The notes beneath the pieces were generated by a model. The model saw only the letters and a list, made by a program, of their open reading frames with translations. It was not told where the DNA came from and did not search any database. From Patiria pectinifera (Eukaryota; Echinodermata; Asteroidea; Valvatida; Asterinidae): a stretch of 64,000 bases of DNA. Shown piece by piece: positions 50,240 to 63,310 of this stretch; position 1 is the stretch's first letter, and each line of letters opens with the position of its first letter. The stretch covers positions 16,506,197 to 16,570,196 of the forward strand of contig CM057149.1 of NCBI GenBank assembly GCA_029964075.1, read 5' to 3'. The position numbers and the translations under genes were made by a program.

Positions 50240-51951
50240 GTACCGCTCGCTGCTGTTTCTAATTAAGCTCGCACAACACCATGAAGGAATCAAATTTAAC
50301 GGCGACAGCAGCTGTGGACTATGGACGGACATAAATTCGCTCGTACCCCCCCCCCTTACCCCCGCCCTATACTGGGCGTACCCTGGGCGGGGGGTATACG
50401 GGCGAAAGACGTAAGTTTGCTGATGGAAAATTTGCTGATGGAAAATCAGTAGAGGGCGGTATAACCATTTTTATCAAACGATTACGGCTGTTCTATTTTA
50501 AGTTGGGCGATACCACCAAAGGTGTTGCCAAAATACCAGCATTATACAGAGAGACAATTCTTACCAAATATAAGTTATGATGACATTAGAAACATCAAAG
50601 TGTAGAATAAATAAATACTTTTTTTGATTTATTTACAAGGCCTAAGTTCAACTAATTGAAATTGAGTGCAAGAATTTATTGTGGAACCCCTACTTACTAA
50701 TGAAACATGCTGTTCAAAAGGTCAGTCTGAAAAACCAAAACAAGACACGCAAAATGTTGCACAACTTGGGTGAAATTATGGCAAAACTCAACAGTATAAA
50801 AGTCACATTTAGCCGCTGTTCTTTAGGCTTAAAGGTAAAGGAAGGGCTTAACAGCAACCGTGCCGACTGGAGGAGGAACCACTGTCGTCATCTTGAGGTA
50901 CAATTGTATTTTTAATTATTATTATAATAATAATATTATTATGAAAGATTATAATGAGCTTTGAGTTTGACTTTGTTGTGGTTGACTAGTCCAATGTATG
51001 TATGTAGTCCGCGAAAATTTGGGTCTCTCAATTTATGCTGTGGTGGGCATGGAGTGCTCTGACATGTCTGAAACAGTGTCACCGCTTCATATTTTTTTCT
51101 TCAAGATCAGCAATTTTTTTTTCAAGATTTGTCAAGCCTATGCAAATTCTTACACAACCATGTGCTAATAAAATACACGTAATTTTCAGAGTACAATTTT
51201 TGGGCTAAATTAAAAACCAACTTACATGACTTACTGGATTTTGGTTTTAAAAAAACCCCAAAAACTCACTACTGTAGTTCTAGTGTAGCGAGCTGCTAAA
51301 TAAAAATAACAAATTTAAAATACAAATTACACAACCGTAAAAAGGTTTACATAAAATGTATTTTGTTGGTTTGCACTTTTGGGAAATTTTTCAAGATTTT
51401 TGGCTTTTTGGGATTCTTTTTTTTTTTTTCAAGTTTCCAAGATGGGTCTCAAATTTTTAAGAACTTGAAACAATTTTTAACATGCAAAACTAAATCAGGC
51501 CAACTTTACTCATTTGCCATCAAATTTCTCCAAAATTTCCATTCGGCAAAGAAAAGGTCCTCCGTATTTCACCAGCCACCTCTTTGGTTGTGTAATGTGT
51601 ACTGAGAGTCGATTGCATTTTCAAAGTATTTTCTAAAATTAGTAACCAAATTGGAAATGTTTCTCAGTCCCAGATTCATGTTTTCTAACATTTCTGCAAT
51701 GACTGACCTTCCGTTGTGATAATATATGATAAAAAAGGTAGCATCAGGATGCAACTTTCTTTTCACACAAAAAATCACGAAACAAAAAAAGGGGAGGTGG
51801 ACAGAAAAAAAGGCAGTGGGCGGGGCAAGAAACTGGTTTGCTTCTTAAGTTGGCCTTATTAGAATTGGCTTTTTTTTTTTACCATAGTGGCATCCTAGCT
51901 GACACCATTTCATCACATCAGGACCTGAGCGCAGTCGACAACAAGGAGAAC

Positions 51952-54900
51952 ATGTCTCGTAACAAGCAAGAAGAACGCTTTGGCCGGGTGACCGGTCACA
52001 CCCTGCGACGGAGCCCCATGTCCCACCACTTCAGAGAGCAGTTTGTAATAACAAAGAGGACGCATGGTGGAATGGAATACGAAGACATCAACGGACAGTT
52101 TCAGGAGGTAGTGAGCGATGGAGGCTTGCGTGGATCGCGTGGATCGCGTGAGTAGAATAGATTTCCTTTGTACGATTGTGCGGCAAATCACATTTTGATG
52201 TGGTTGATAAAGTACCACATTGATTTGTTCTATAATGCTGAAAATAATAATGTGAGCTTTTAAAAGAAGAAGCTTAAGTTTAATTTATGTTAATTATTTA
52301 TTACTTTATTTGATTTCATTACATCTATTTAGTAAATTGTATTTATTTTTATTAATTTTAATTACTTGCAAAGTGGAGTGCTGCGTCCATAAAAACAGTT
52401 GGCGGGTTACAGTAAAACATTTAAATTTCTGGGTGTAATGTAAGATTTGCATTTACTTTAAATTTGCATCAACAGGGGATATGGTCTACTCTCTGAACAA
52501 GCAGAAGCGGTGGGAAATCCCGAGCCTCTTGAAAGAGAGCATCTGCAATGGCAAGGACGCCCACGAGGAGCTGGACTTCAAGGTCCTACTGGTGGAGCGA
52601 CACCTGGACGCCCACGACGTCTTTAAGCCTGCCTGCACGGGCCTGTACGAATCCAAGACCTCCCGGCCAGAGCGGCTGCCTAAGCAGACCTACGCCCATG
52701 CCTGGGACCTGCATGGACGGGACCGCAGCAACGCCGCCACCGAAGCCGTCCGCAGCCGCATCCACAAGCTGCGCTGTGCCAAGAATCGCGGTGGGAAGAA
52801 GGTGGACTGGAGGGGGCTGCTGGACGCGCTAGAGGAGAGGATTCGGGAGGAGGGGCAACGATTGGATGAGGAGGAGGAGAGAACACCACAGCTGCGTTAC
52901 GAGGTCGGGTACAGCCGGCCCGAGAACAAGTACCCATGGAGGCCGGAGATGAAGATGAACACCGTGACATCCAACAAAAGTAGGAAGCATTTTTGCATCA
53001 TAGATCATTTCATTATCACTCTTAGACCATATCAACTCTCACTCCAAAGGACAACTAGGAACAGGCTTGAATCCTCCAAAATCTTCCACTCGAGTATCTG
53101 CTGGGTCTCCTTAATTAATAGTGCATTCTTTGTTCAGAAATTTTCAATTGGCATCAATCCCGGCCGTGACGTGTACAAATGGCTTTGCTGTACCTTCCTC
53201 TATCAAAAAAAACCCAGAACTTCCTGGTGGATTTTAAAGGATCAAGAAAGGGTGGGTTAATGATGCTGCAATGACAATATTATAGTAGATTTGGTACATA
53301 AGATACGGTATACTGATGACGTAAGCATTGGATGTTTGCATACCGAATGTCTCAAGAGATTCAAAAATTCAGATTTTTCACAGTACTTTGTGAACTTTTT
53401 TTTTATAATCAGATGATAATATATCCTTTATTTATTATCCTATATTTTAGGATCTGCAAGCACCAAACAGAGACATAGAGCCACCATCGCATTCTACATG
53501 GAAGACGTCTACGATATGGAGGACAGCATCCAAGATGACATCTATGACGAGGTCTTATCTCACTCTGAGGCAGATTCGAATCTCCAAGATGATGCCATCG
53601 ACAGTGGCTTGATGATCAGCGAGGATCGACCGAGGCAGACGCTGGGAGATGCTCTGTTTGCCACCACGAAGAAACCGAAGCAGAAAAAGCGACAAAAACA
53701 GTGCGAGATGGCAACACATCCGTCAAAGGAGGGAGTCACTAGCAACCAGGGCACGTCAAAGGCCAAAGTTCAGCACAAGGGTCGTGTTGTCTATGACCCG
53801 GAGGGAGCTAAATATAAGCCCCCACCCAAGCGGCGACGTCGGCGAGGCAAAGCTGCATCAGCTGGTACCCAGTCACAAGCCATTGCCCAATTACAAAAGA
53901 ATTGGCTTGGACATGAGTGCCAACTACCCTCCACGTGCCTTCAACTCGATCAAGATTCCGTACGACCATCCAGGCTTGAGGCAGACTTCGGCAGGGCATA
54001 CGCTGAGGCCCAGTGCAGGCCAAGGAGGTTTGCTGTCCAAGTCGGAGAAGACGATCTTTCAAGCGATCCTAGAAACAAAGTACACCTTCTGTTTGAATTC
54101 TTGGAAGATGATCCCACGACCGTCAAGTGTACCGATTCAACAGAGGTGGAATCGTGGCAAGTCGTGAAGACAGGAGTGCATGTGAGGTGGGTCACATATC
54201 TCAACCAAAATATTAACCTCAATTTCGATGTCAAAAACAGGATCAATATTTTGAGAACTTTCAAATGGAAAAGGTTGCCGAATAATTAGAAAGGGTTTTA
54301 ATTGGCATAAACTTAAATTACTGGAAACAAGACTAGCTCCTGTCACAGACCCATGCAGTCACAAGTGATAGTCAGATAATCATACAGGTTACCAGTCTAT
54401 TAGTAACGTCAGTCAGTCAGTCAGTCAGTGGGATAGGTTCAAGAGCACACTAGGCTCAAGCGGGATCAAACTATTTTGCTTTTGGCAGGATTTGGTCAAA
54501 CCTCTTTCCCGAAAGGGAAGGGAAAATTTCAAACCTACATGTAATTTTCACTCAAGCATCAGTTTTGAAGCACTCAAATCCATTATCATATTTTCACCAG
54601 GATGACAGTGTACGGCCTGAGCAATCAAGTTCTAGTCACCACCGAGCAACTGTCGGCTTCTTTTCCGTCGGATACCATCATTTCTACCCCGGCCGTCATC
54701 AACTACATGCAGGATGAGCTCGCAAAGTCTGCCGCTAGCTGGGGCAGAACGTAAGTGGTTCTGAATGACTCTGTTAGTCTTGGCTCAAGACTGGATTTAG
54801 ATTACGTTCCTGAGCTTGTCAATGGCAAGCGGCAAGTGCCGTCAAGCGCCGTCAAGCGTGGTCAAGTGGCCTTGGTGATAAAGGGCAATATCAATAAGAT

Positions 54901-57900
54901 GAATCAAATACAGTCTTTGGAATCTCAGCAAGTGGACCTCAATATTTATAATGTTCCCGGGCATAAAAAGACAACAAGTACAGGTATATGATATGCTCAG
55001 CAAATAAGACATTAAGGACAGACTTGGGCTTGCCTAAAAGGGGAGAGTGTGGCCTAGTGGTTAGGGTTTGTGACTCAGAGGCCTGGTCATGGCTTCGAAT
55101 CCAGCCACTGGTCATATGTTGTGTCCTTGGGCAAGCCACTTCATCCCCACTTGGCTTTGCCCACCCAGGAGTATAAATGGGTACCGGCATTAGCGTCTGT
55201 TTATCTCAACTTTCACTCTGATGTTTGAATTACATTCAAAATTTATCTTATGGTGTAACCAGGTAAACCGTATTACCTGAAACAAAGTGACAATGTACGA
55301 TTCTATTTCAGGGCGGCGCAGGTTGTAAGCATCCGATCCAGACACAATTCTGCAGACATCCCGACTGTGAGGGCGGCGCTGGGTTGGAACTGTCGATTGA
55401 GCACGGCGGACGAGGCTTATAGTGAGATTACTAGCAGACAGACACTTGAGGTAGGAATATAGTATACAAATATCACATGGTCTGAAGGCCAATAGTCAAT
55501 GTTAAGGGGTCGTGAAATTACCCATTTACCTTCGACGTTGGGCTTGGTTAGATAATATTTTTTGAGATCATCCGATATTTTTGATGACATCCGAAAGCAA
55601 GCTTGATGTCCCTTCAATACCATTATCATTTCTTTATTAGCTTCCTGGATGAACTTTGTCACACACTTGTGAGGCAATATGTTGTTTAGAAAAGTCAATT
55701 ATGAAATACCAAGAACTGAAATAATACTGAATTAAATCTCATAAATGTCTTCTTTTAGCCGCATTGTGACGAGGAGATCCAGGAAACATCAACGTCATCC
55801 GACGAATGCGGAATCTGCTACGAGAGCCTGTCTCTTCCAGCCGGCGCAACACCTCCCTCGCTCGGCGGTTTGGAGGGCACTGTCCTCTCCCCCTGTGGGC
55901 ACCGTTTCTGCAACGATTGTTGGCGCCACTACCTGAGGTCAGGGGTCAAGCAGGGAGCCACAGACATCACATGCCCTGTAAGTTTATAACCGGCCAATCC
56001 AAAAAATTGCAACTCCGAAAAGGCTGTCCCACCCAAGGGTGGATCCAGAGAGGTTACTGCCGGGGGATGGGGGGGGGGGTCCCTCAAGAGTACAAACTCG
56101 ATAGGATCTCGGAAGCTGCAGACAAATCATCATGTCTCTCAATAGTGTGTACAATAGTTAGTTAGTAGCAAACGTTCTGTACAGCCGCAGCTCAGCACGA
56201 TGAAAGGCCACAATCCGGTGTGGACAATCTGCATGCCTGCTGCATAACAGCTCTCGAGATCTCATTCATAGACTCAGCCGTACACATTCCACGCAAAATG
56301 CAACACAAACTGAACAAGCTCGAAAGGATCTCGAGAGCTGCGGACTCCCAACGAATTTGTGTTGCACCTTTGCGTGGAATGTGTACAGCCGTTGTCTGTG
56401 AATGTGATCTCGAGAGCTGCTATGCAGCAGGCATGCAGCTGCTGTCCCCCGGATTATTGCCTTTCATTGGGATGCGGCTGCGCAGAACGTTTGTTACTAA
56501 CTAACCAAGTAACCAACCTACTAACTAACGTACCGACTAATGGAGAGACATGGTGATTTTTTGAGCTGCAATCCGCAGCTAAAAATGGCCTTATTTGAGA
56601 AAATTTGTGTCACTGGTGGGGGGGGGGGTGTTCCGCACCCCCCTGGATCCACCACTAACACCTGTTGCCGGTGTAGGCACTGGCAGTAATGTTATCAGAG
56701 GAAAGTTTGTATGCTAAACATGTGAGGGTTGCCGCTTGTAATAGGGAGTTGAAGACGGCAGTATCTGAATCGTGTCCAACTCATTGCAACTGACAGTGTA
56801 AATACATTTGTAGTTCAAATGACATAGCAAAGTTATGTTCACACTGCTGTTGGGTTGAAGTACAAACTGGCACAGTGATCATTTTATAGTGGATTTATTC
56901 ATGGATGTCAAGTTATTATCGTAGCTCCTTCAATTTTTTTGTATCCATTTTCCTTTTATCAGGAGTACAAGTGCAAGATGCTTGTGGACCCCGTCACGAC
57001 CATGGCTTTCCTTAGCCCCGCCCTGTTCCATGCTCACTACAGGCGTGCCAGGGACACCACCTTGGCCCGCTCGGCCGAGTGCCACCGGTGCCCGAATGCA
57101 CTGTGTGGTCGCATGGCATGTCTGGAGTCCAACAGTGGAGTGTCATCGTCACCGTCATCAATGTCATTGTCATCATCACCGTTATCGTCCTTAAGCAGCA
57201 AAACTTTGATGACGAAGATGATGACGGTCCGATGCGATTGCGGTTGGCTGTGGTGCACAGAGTGCAAGGAGGAGGGACACTGGCCGGCTTCTTGCCAGCA
57301 GGCCAGCGACTACCGCAAAGCCCTGAAGAAAAAATGTGAGTTTGCCATTTTTCAGATGTATTATTTTTTTTGTAGATGTTTCCAACGGTAAAAATCCTTT
57401 ATACATATCAGAATCCAGGGAATGTGAAATGAACATAGTTTTGAAGGAACTGCTTTTTTTCAAACGCAATATTTGTTAACATCTTCCCAGTGCAAAAGTC
57501 CTTCATACAAGACATCAAGTTTTTCTTCCTTTGGTTTTTTTTTTTTTGGGGGGGGGAGGGGAAGACATGTCTGAATCCAGGGTATGTGAATGTGTAGAAC
57601 GTTTTTAAACACTAAACAAAACAGTGCAGCTTTAACACTTTCGCTTTTCCCTTGTGCCTTGTTGCCGTCCATTTTTTTCCAGTTGGCGGAAGAATAAGAC
57701 CCCTCATCACTCACGCGATAACGAAGCAGTGCCCCGGATGCAAGACGCGTTGGGAGAGGAGCCGCGTATGTTTCTTTCCTACATTTGTGATCTGCGACAT
57801 GTGCAAAGTCCGGTTCTGCTGGCATTGTCTCAGCGCCCCCTGGCAACATGACCGCAAACAATGCAGAGAGTCTAGAGACCACCCAGAGGTGAACAAAATA

Positions 57901-60189
57901 GGATGAATTCGTTGCCTCAGTGCTGTAACGTCTTTGGCGGGTTTTCGTGAATTTGAGAAAATACAGTTGGAAGTTTTGGTGCCCAAGGAAAATTATACAA
58001 GCAATCTGTCAACCACGCTGAGTGTGATAGTTGGGAAGATTTCAATGTCTGTATTTCAATAAAATGAATTTTTTGTGTGTGTTTAAACTTGTTATTTTCT
58101 GAGAAAACACAGTTATTGTAGTCCACACCTTAAGGTGTGGTGTGCACCAAAAGGTCTTTATCCATCAGTGACTTTTTGTCGATAATGCATTTAGGAGATA
58201 CGTACATAGGTGCTGTATGCTGGGACAAAAGATCATTTTCCGTTAGTGACCCTTGTCCACAACGCATTAATGAGATCTTTAGGTGCCGTATGAAACAAAA
58301 TGTTGTTATCCGTTAGTGGCCTTTTGCCAATAACTCATTGGTCATTATCATGCTTTTTACCGTAATGTTGCCAATTAGCGACCTTATGAAAAGAATACAA
58401 TGTGAAATAAAAATAAGGCCCTTTTTTAGTTAGTTAATTTCTAGCATAATCAAAAAGATAAAATGAATTTTTTTTTTTGTAAGAAGCAAGTATTTTGACA
58501 GCTTAATAACATGCAACAAAAAAGTAATTTTGGCCAAAATTGCCATAACGACCTTATTAGCACTGAGCCAATGGCTTGTTTGTTGTCAGGGTTTCTAGTT
58601 GGCAAATACACCACACAAAAACGCGGAACCCAAAAACCCCCCAAAATGTGTTCACATTCAATAAAATATGTAGTATCAAAAATAATTATGACTGGTAAGC
58701 CAATTTAATAAGCTACTTTTAGACGAACAAAGTACTGTAATTGCTTTAATCGGTTAAAAAAAATATCAACATTTAAACACAATGATCCTAAACCTTTTTT
58801 GTCCAAAAATTTGATTTCAAGAATCCTCAACACAATGGTCTTCAAACATCACCAGCAATAAAACCTCAGTTTAAAGGCCTGTCTTGCGTTCCACCATTTT
58901 AGGTAATCATACTAGACTACAGGGTCCACTCTGAAAACCACATGCTGGAACTAGCCATTGAGCACCGCAAGCACCGGCACTGGACCACGCTGAGAAAGGA
59001 CTGGTTTGCCCTCAAGAAGTTGGCTTCACGAGCGGTGAGTCTTCATTGTGGTCATGGTCTCGTGTGGTCCGGCGTACCAAACTCAAGATCTGTGGGTTAA
59101 TTCTGCAGGTTGTGGGTTCGAGTCCAGACGTGGTCACACACGCTGTGGATCTGGTTGTTTCATGATCGAGATCATGTGATCCAGCGCAGTGCAAAAACAA
59201 GCAGGACCACCCTATCTTGCGCGTCAATTTTTTTTAGGGTGCCCTCTCCTTATTTTTAAACACTTGGAATACCATGAACTCATGAGACAAATGTCATCTG
59301 CTTCAGATTTTGTAGGCAGAAGGGCTATTTTGATGATAAGCTTTCTATAATTTCCAGAAAAAGTAAATCAATCGTACTGTTTTTATTCACAAAATACACT
59401 CTAAAAGAATTGGCGATCGTGTAGTGTAGGGCCCGGTTCCTAGAAGGGAACAAAATCCAATTCAAAATTATTAGACCGACCAAACTAGGTGGCGACATTC
59501 TCAATAAACAGGTATGTCATAGATAGAGGGAAGGGTTTTGATTTTTTGAGGGAAATTTGGGGGTAAAATGACGACGACAGCGCGGCGACAACACGCAACA
59601 TGAAAATACAAATTGCGATCACCGCGCGATGTACCGTGAGCACGCACGGCGCGCTGAATCGCAAGGCACAAACCGCGCAGGAAAATCGTGATTTCCATCC
59701 AAGAAACTGTTCAAAATTGCAAAACGGGTGTCGTTAGAATTGAGAAAAGTCTGCTTTTGATTGAAAAGATGATTTTTGAGCAATAAAAAAAAGACATTCT
59801 AGTCTGATCAAAACAAAACAGGGGTTCTACACTACACGATCGCCAAAGAATTATGAAAAAATATTGTCACAATTAAAAGCTAATTAGATCCTTCAAATCT
59901 ACTACTTGTCTCTCTGTCCGTCATGCATGTTGCCATCCTTGAAATGAGCTGATAAAGAAATTTGGAAGCAATTTTGGACTATTCTGTCACACAGACCATG
60001 GCTCATATCCAAGGTGAAAGGTCCACGGCTAAGCTCCGCACGTCCCAGGTGATGACTGTCGATGTTGTCATGGCAACCGCATCAGCTGGCAATCACCAGC
60101 CGCTGACGTGGGCTCGGACCAAGGAGCAACTAGAGATGATGAATGAGAGATACGAGGAGACATTTGAGATTGCCGCCTTCTACCATGAG
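51952..60189 (+). CDS. RBR-type E3 ligase paralogue, RBR-B (first ten coding exons, 950 aa; 3' end outside window)
   Basis: Exons 51952-52147, 52476-52979, 53451-54186, 54601-54750, 55312-55450, 55759-55977, 56963-57335, 57683-57888, 58903-59034 and 59995-60189 join in phase to 2850 bp without a stop. Counterparts of RBR-A exons 11 and 12 are not found before the window ends. The N-terminal region, RING1 (C592-C652) and IBR match RBR-A closely, with a shorter serine tract. RING2 does not: CPGCKTRWERSRVC is followed by seven residues before the next cysteine instead of four, and the GG before the catalytic cysteine (here C802) is RV. The remaining ligands CDMC and FCWHC are kept. It may therefore be catalytically altered or impaired. 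Exon 1 has a 9-bp tandem duplication that creates a strong GTGAGT donor. Confidence 0.82.
55041..55196 (+). mobile_element. tRNA-derived SINE (plus strand), RBR-B intron 4
   Basis: A-box-like TGGCCTAGTGGTTAGGG, B box GCTTCGAATCC, then TTGGGCAAGCCACTTCATCC and GGAGTATAAATGGGTACC. It lies at nearly the same intron position as the minus-strand SINE in RBR-A but is a separate insertion. Confidence 0.78.
56038..56653. mobile_element. GGTGGATCCAG-ended element containing a long palindrome
   Basis: GGTGGATCCAG at 56038-56048 and CTGGATCCACC at 56643-56653 are perfect inverted ends next to poly-G/poly-C tracts. Inside, 56125-56558 is an imperfect palindrome with arms of about 190-215 bp centred near 56340. 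For example CATGCCTGCTGCATA.CAGCT and TGTACACATTCCACGCAAA occur on one arm and in complement on the other. Copy A has only a short GGTGGATCCAG stub (41172) and no palindrome. Confidence 0.8.
57683..57888 (+). other. RBR-B RING2 exon (divergent)
   Basis: By eye only about 60-65% identical to the RBR-A exon, while the neighbouring introns keep stretches of about 90% and the IBR exon upstream is nearly unchanged. Catalytic-loop spacing is changed from C-x4-C to C-x7-C. Confidence 0.75.
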
Positions 60190-60215
60190 GTAATTATACA
60201 TCCAAAAATAGAGTA

Positions 60216-61197
60216 CAGTAAACTCCGGCTATTAAGTCAGCACTCTCGGGACCCGAGAATTTGTGAGGACTTACGCGAATGCCGACATCTGCTGTAAGCC
60301 TTCATTTTGCCGACTTACACGAATGGCCTTTTTGCACACATGATTTGTTGTACCACTCCATGAGGCCTTCGTGATAACGCATCAGCATCAGCATTTGTTC
60401 GCCCTGGCTTGTACTGAATGGAGAAATCAAAAGAGGCCAATGGGGCCAACCAGCGATGGCCGGTGGCATCCAACTTAGCTGATGTAAGGACATATTAAAG
60501 TGAAAGGCTTGTTGTCTGTCATCACCTTGGTACCTTTAGCCAAAAACAAGTAGTCTCTGAACTTGTCTGTGACTAAGTGGCTTCGATTTACACTGGTTTA
60601 TCTCCTTAATGCTTGAGGTGAATCCAGCAAATTAATCCCTCAAGTTTGATCATCACGTCTAGGGTATTGGTAGTGGAGACAACGTGTACTAATGTACGTG
60701 CACAGTTACGAATTAGATGCGCGTGTTGTATACCAGGCACGCATTGACTGCAGCACTGGTGGTATTGACTGCATCATTCAATGAGACGACCTCCAAAATG
60801 GACAGAGCGCATGCAATTATACTCTAGAGGGGGTACTAGTATTGATATGCTCACGATGCATGCGATGTATGCAGATAGGAATGCCTTTTAATAATTAGTA
60901 ATAATAATAATAACCAAACCACTTTTTCTTGCCAACCGCACGCAGTACAAGAAGTCGATGCCAATGCATGATTTTTGAATGCCGACTTATTTACCCAAAG
61001 GATTTTGTTATGCTTTTTTATGGAAAGGGGACTGAGAGTTACAACAATGACTTGAGCGAAATGGCGATTATAAACGCCGACTTAGAAATAATAAAAAAAT
61101 CAATGGAAATTCATTACGGACAATAGGGATTTTAGTCAGACGGCCGACTTGAGCGATTTGACGAGTTGTACGATGTCGACTTGGCTGGAGTTTACTG
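60216..61197. mobile_element. Tigger/pogo-like element, 982 bp
   Basis: Flanked by TA (60214-60215, 61198-61199). Ends CAGTAAACTCCGGCTATTAA and the complement of CAGTAAACTCCAGCCAAGTC. Inside, GCCGACTTA words recur near both ends. It is a B-specific insertion downstream of RBR-B exon 10 and contains a gypsy fragment. Confidence 0.8.
60340..60582 (-). mobile_element. Ty3/gypsy retroelement fragment (RNase H region), degenerate
   Basis: On the minus strand VTDKFRDYL, VMTDNKPFT, GHRWLAPLASFDFSIQYKPG and NADADALSR lie in order, as in the RNase H end of gypsy-type polymerases. A frame break and a stop lie between the second and third blocks, so it is non-functional. No LTRs recognised. Confidence 0.75.
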
Positions 61198-61408
61198 TAG
61201 TACATTTCTTGGGAACATTTTGCAGTGGGGCTTCTTTGTTTATGGGAACATACATTTTGTAATGCATGATGATGTCATCATGAGGTCACTTCAGTTTTTA
61301 ACAAGACCCACTCTACACAAAGTTAGTTTCAAGTAAGTTGGCCAATGGGTAGGTTGGTGAAAGTTGACGTGACACATGACGTCATTTCATTATATTGTCA
61401 CTTCTTAA

Positions 61409-61921
61409 AGCTATAGTCCATCATTTGTAATTAGTGCATTTTGTTCGTTTGAAGCAACAAAAGTGTTCAAAATCTAATGAAGGATACTGAACAACTGACT
61501 TGATGAAGTTTCAGCTCAGCTTCAGCTTCATATTCCGAGAAAAACAGCTTTCTAGGATCTCAATTTAAAATCAAAAGTTGCTAAATCATGTTTCGAATTG
61601 TTTTGAATTGCAGCTTTACGCGAGGTTGCGCACTGATCTAACGAATTATAGCAACCGCGCGCGCCTGTGCATCGTTCCAATGCTTGTGCGTGCTGCGCCG
61701 AATAACAAAACGAACAACTAATTTAAATTTTCCTACGGGTGCTTCTTAAGAAGCACCGTTGGAAATGCCTTCTTTCGTTGATTTCTTCAAAATGAGAGCT
61801 TGCCAGAAAGGATAATTTCACAGGGAGTTTTAATCCCCTTACTATCTTTCAACCAGTATGTTTTTCAACAATAATTACGCCGGTTACTTTTTTGGATAGC
61901 TGCAAATGATGGACTTGGGCT
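61409..61921. mobile_element. TTAA-flanked MITE, second copy of the 2404-2936 family
   Basis: TTAA at 61405-61408 and 61922-61925. Inverted ends AGC...AGTCCATCATTTG. Aligns along its length with 2404-2936 (GTTCGTTTGAAGCAACAAAA, AGCAACCGCGCGC, TTTCTTTCGTTGATTT in part). Confidence 0.8.
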
Positions 61922-62189
61922 TTAATACATTTACTTGCCAAGTTTCAGGTTGATATGAATACAGATAAAGTCCAATTTTGTATGTAGAAAACAAATTAAA
62001 AATGTTTAATTAGTGGGCTATTTTGACCAAAACAATGACTTTAAGTAATCATCCAATTTTCTTTTTTGAAGTTAATACCGTGGATTTTCCAATAATTCAG
62101 TATTCAAATATTCAAATCTGGACTTGATTGAATATTCAAATGTTCAAAATGCACTGATCAAGTGTCACATTCACCAGCCTGAATTGGCC

Positions 62190-63090
62190 TGCAATCAAGA
62201 TTTGCATTATATTCACTGTGTGGAATGCCGAACAAAAGATGTCCACATAAACCAGGTAGCAGTGACGTTGTGTGGACTTGCCCACGTCCACACAAGGTTT
62301 CCCCCTCTCTGGAAAACAGGTTTAGAGGCATTTTGGGTTAGGTTTATCCATTGCAAAATGAAGGGGAGCACTTGAGGGAATCATAGAAAACAAATTGGGT
62401 TGAAAGAGTCTTCACAGTGTGAGTAAAGTGAGTTTTTGGACAAGTCTTTCGATTGTACTACTTGAAAACAAAGCAATGTCCACACTACGTATGTAACGTA
62501 AACATGATTTGATACACCGTGCCCTCTGGAGACATGCGTCAATAGGGAACAAAAGATGGCAATTTCAATAGATGAATATGTCTCCACAAGGTTTTCACGA
62601 AATAGATATATGGATTTTACTCAAAAACTAGGAATTTCCAAGGTATGTCGATCCGTCGCAAATGGTAGAGTTTTAGAGAAGGGATATTAAGTCCGAATTT
62701 CAGCCAAGGAAATTAATTCTGGTGAAAATAAGAGCATTTTGAAACTGTACTTTCAAACTCGTAAACTTTAGTGCACGAGAACAAAGAAATGTCTCGACAA
62801 GGATACAAATATCGGTATGTATGCATGCTCCTGTGGATGTTAGTATAGTATCAAAGAAATTCAAGAAGAAATTCAAGCTAACGTTCCTCATGGACGCTCT
62901 CATATCGTATGGAGAAAAGGGGATTTCGACAAAAAATGTGGCATTTCATGACAAACAATGAAACCACAAACTAAAACGATTAAACATTTGATTAAAAAAA
63001 ATGCCATTTAGATTTATTCAGTGAATGATTAAATATTCGGTGAATTATCAAATATTTGCATATATATTCAACCCAGCCCTATCCTGTAGT
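62190..63090. other. Repeat-rich tail without recognised gene
   Basis: Begins with hAT-like remnants (TTGAATATTCAAATG) and ends with TATTCAACCCAGCCCTAT, which resemble the two ends of the 8037-8328 family about 970 bp apart. No coding segment recognised. The last two RBR-B exons were looked for and not found. Confidence 0.4.
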
Positions 63091-63094
63091 GTTG

Positions 63095-63310
63095 TGGTGA
63101 GAGCATGGCATGGTGGTTAGGCTTTTGTGCCTCATTGTCAGAGGGGTCAGGGGTTCGAATCCAGCTGCTGGCTGTGTGTTGTGGCTTGGGCAAGCCACCA
63201 TACCCCCACTTGCCTCTCGATCCCCACCCAGGAGTATGAATGGGTACCGACATTAGCTGGGGAGTAAACCTGCAATGGACTGGAATCCCATCTGGGGGAG
63301 GAGGGAATAA
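63095..63310 (+). mobile_element. tRNA-derived SINE with fuller 3' tail
   Basis: GCATGGTGGTTAGGC and B box GGTTCGAATCC, body TTGGGCAAGCCACCATACCC and GAATGGGTACC, tail TGCAATGGACTGGAATCCCA then CTGGGGGAGG. It is the longest of the SINE copies here. Confidence 0.78.

Larger units (their letters stand above)
49521..62189 (+). repeat. Segmental duplication, copy B
   Basis: Partner of 32837-44866. It has the B-specific insertions 55041-55196, 56038-56653 and 60216-61197, and it lacks three A-specific insertions. The right limit is blurred by repeats after 62189. Confidence 0.88.
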
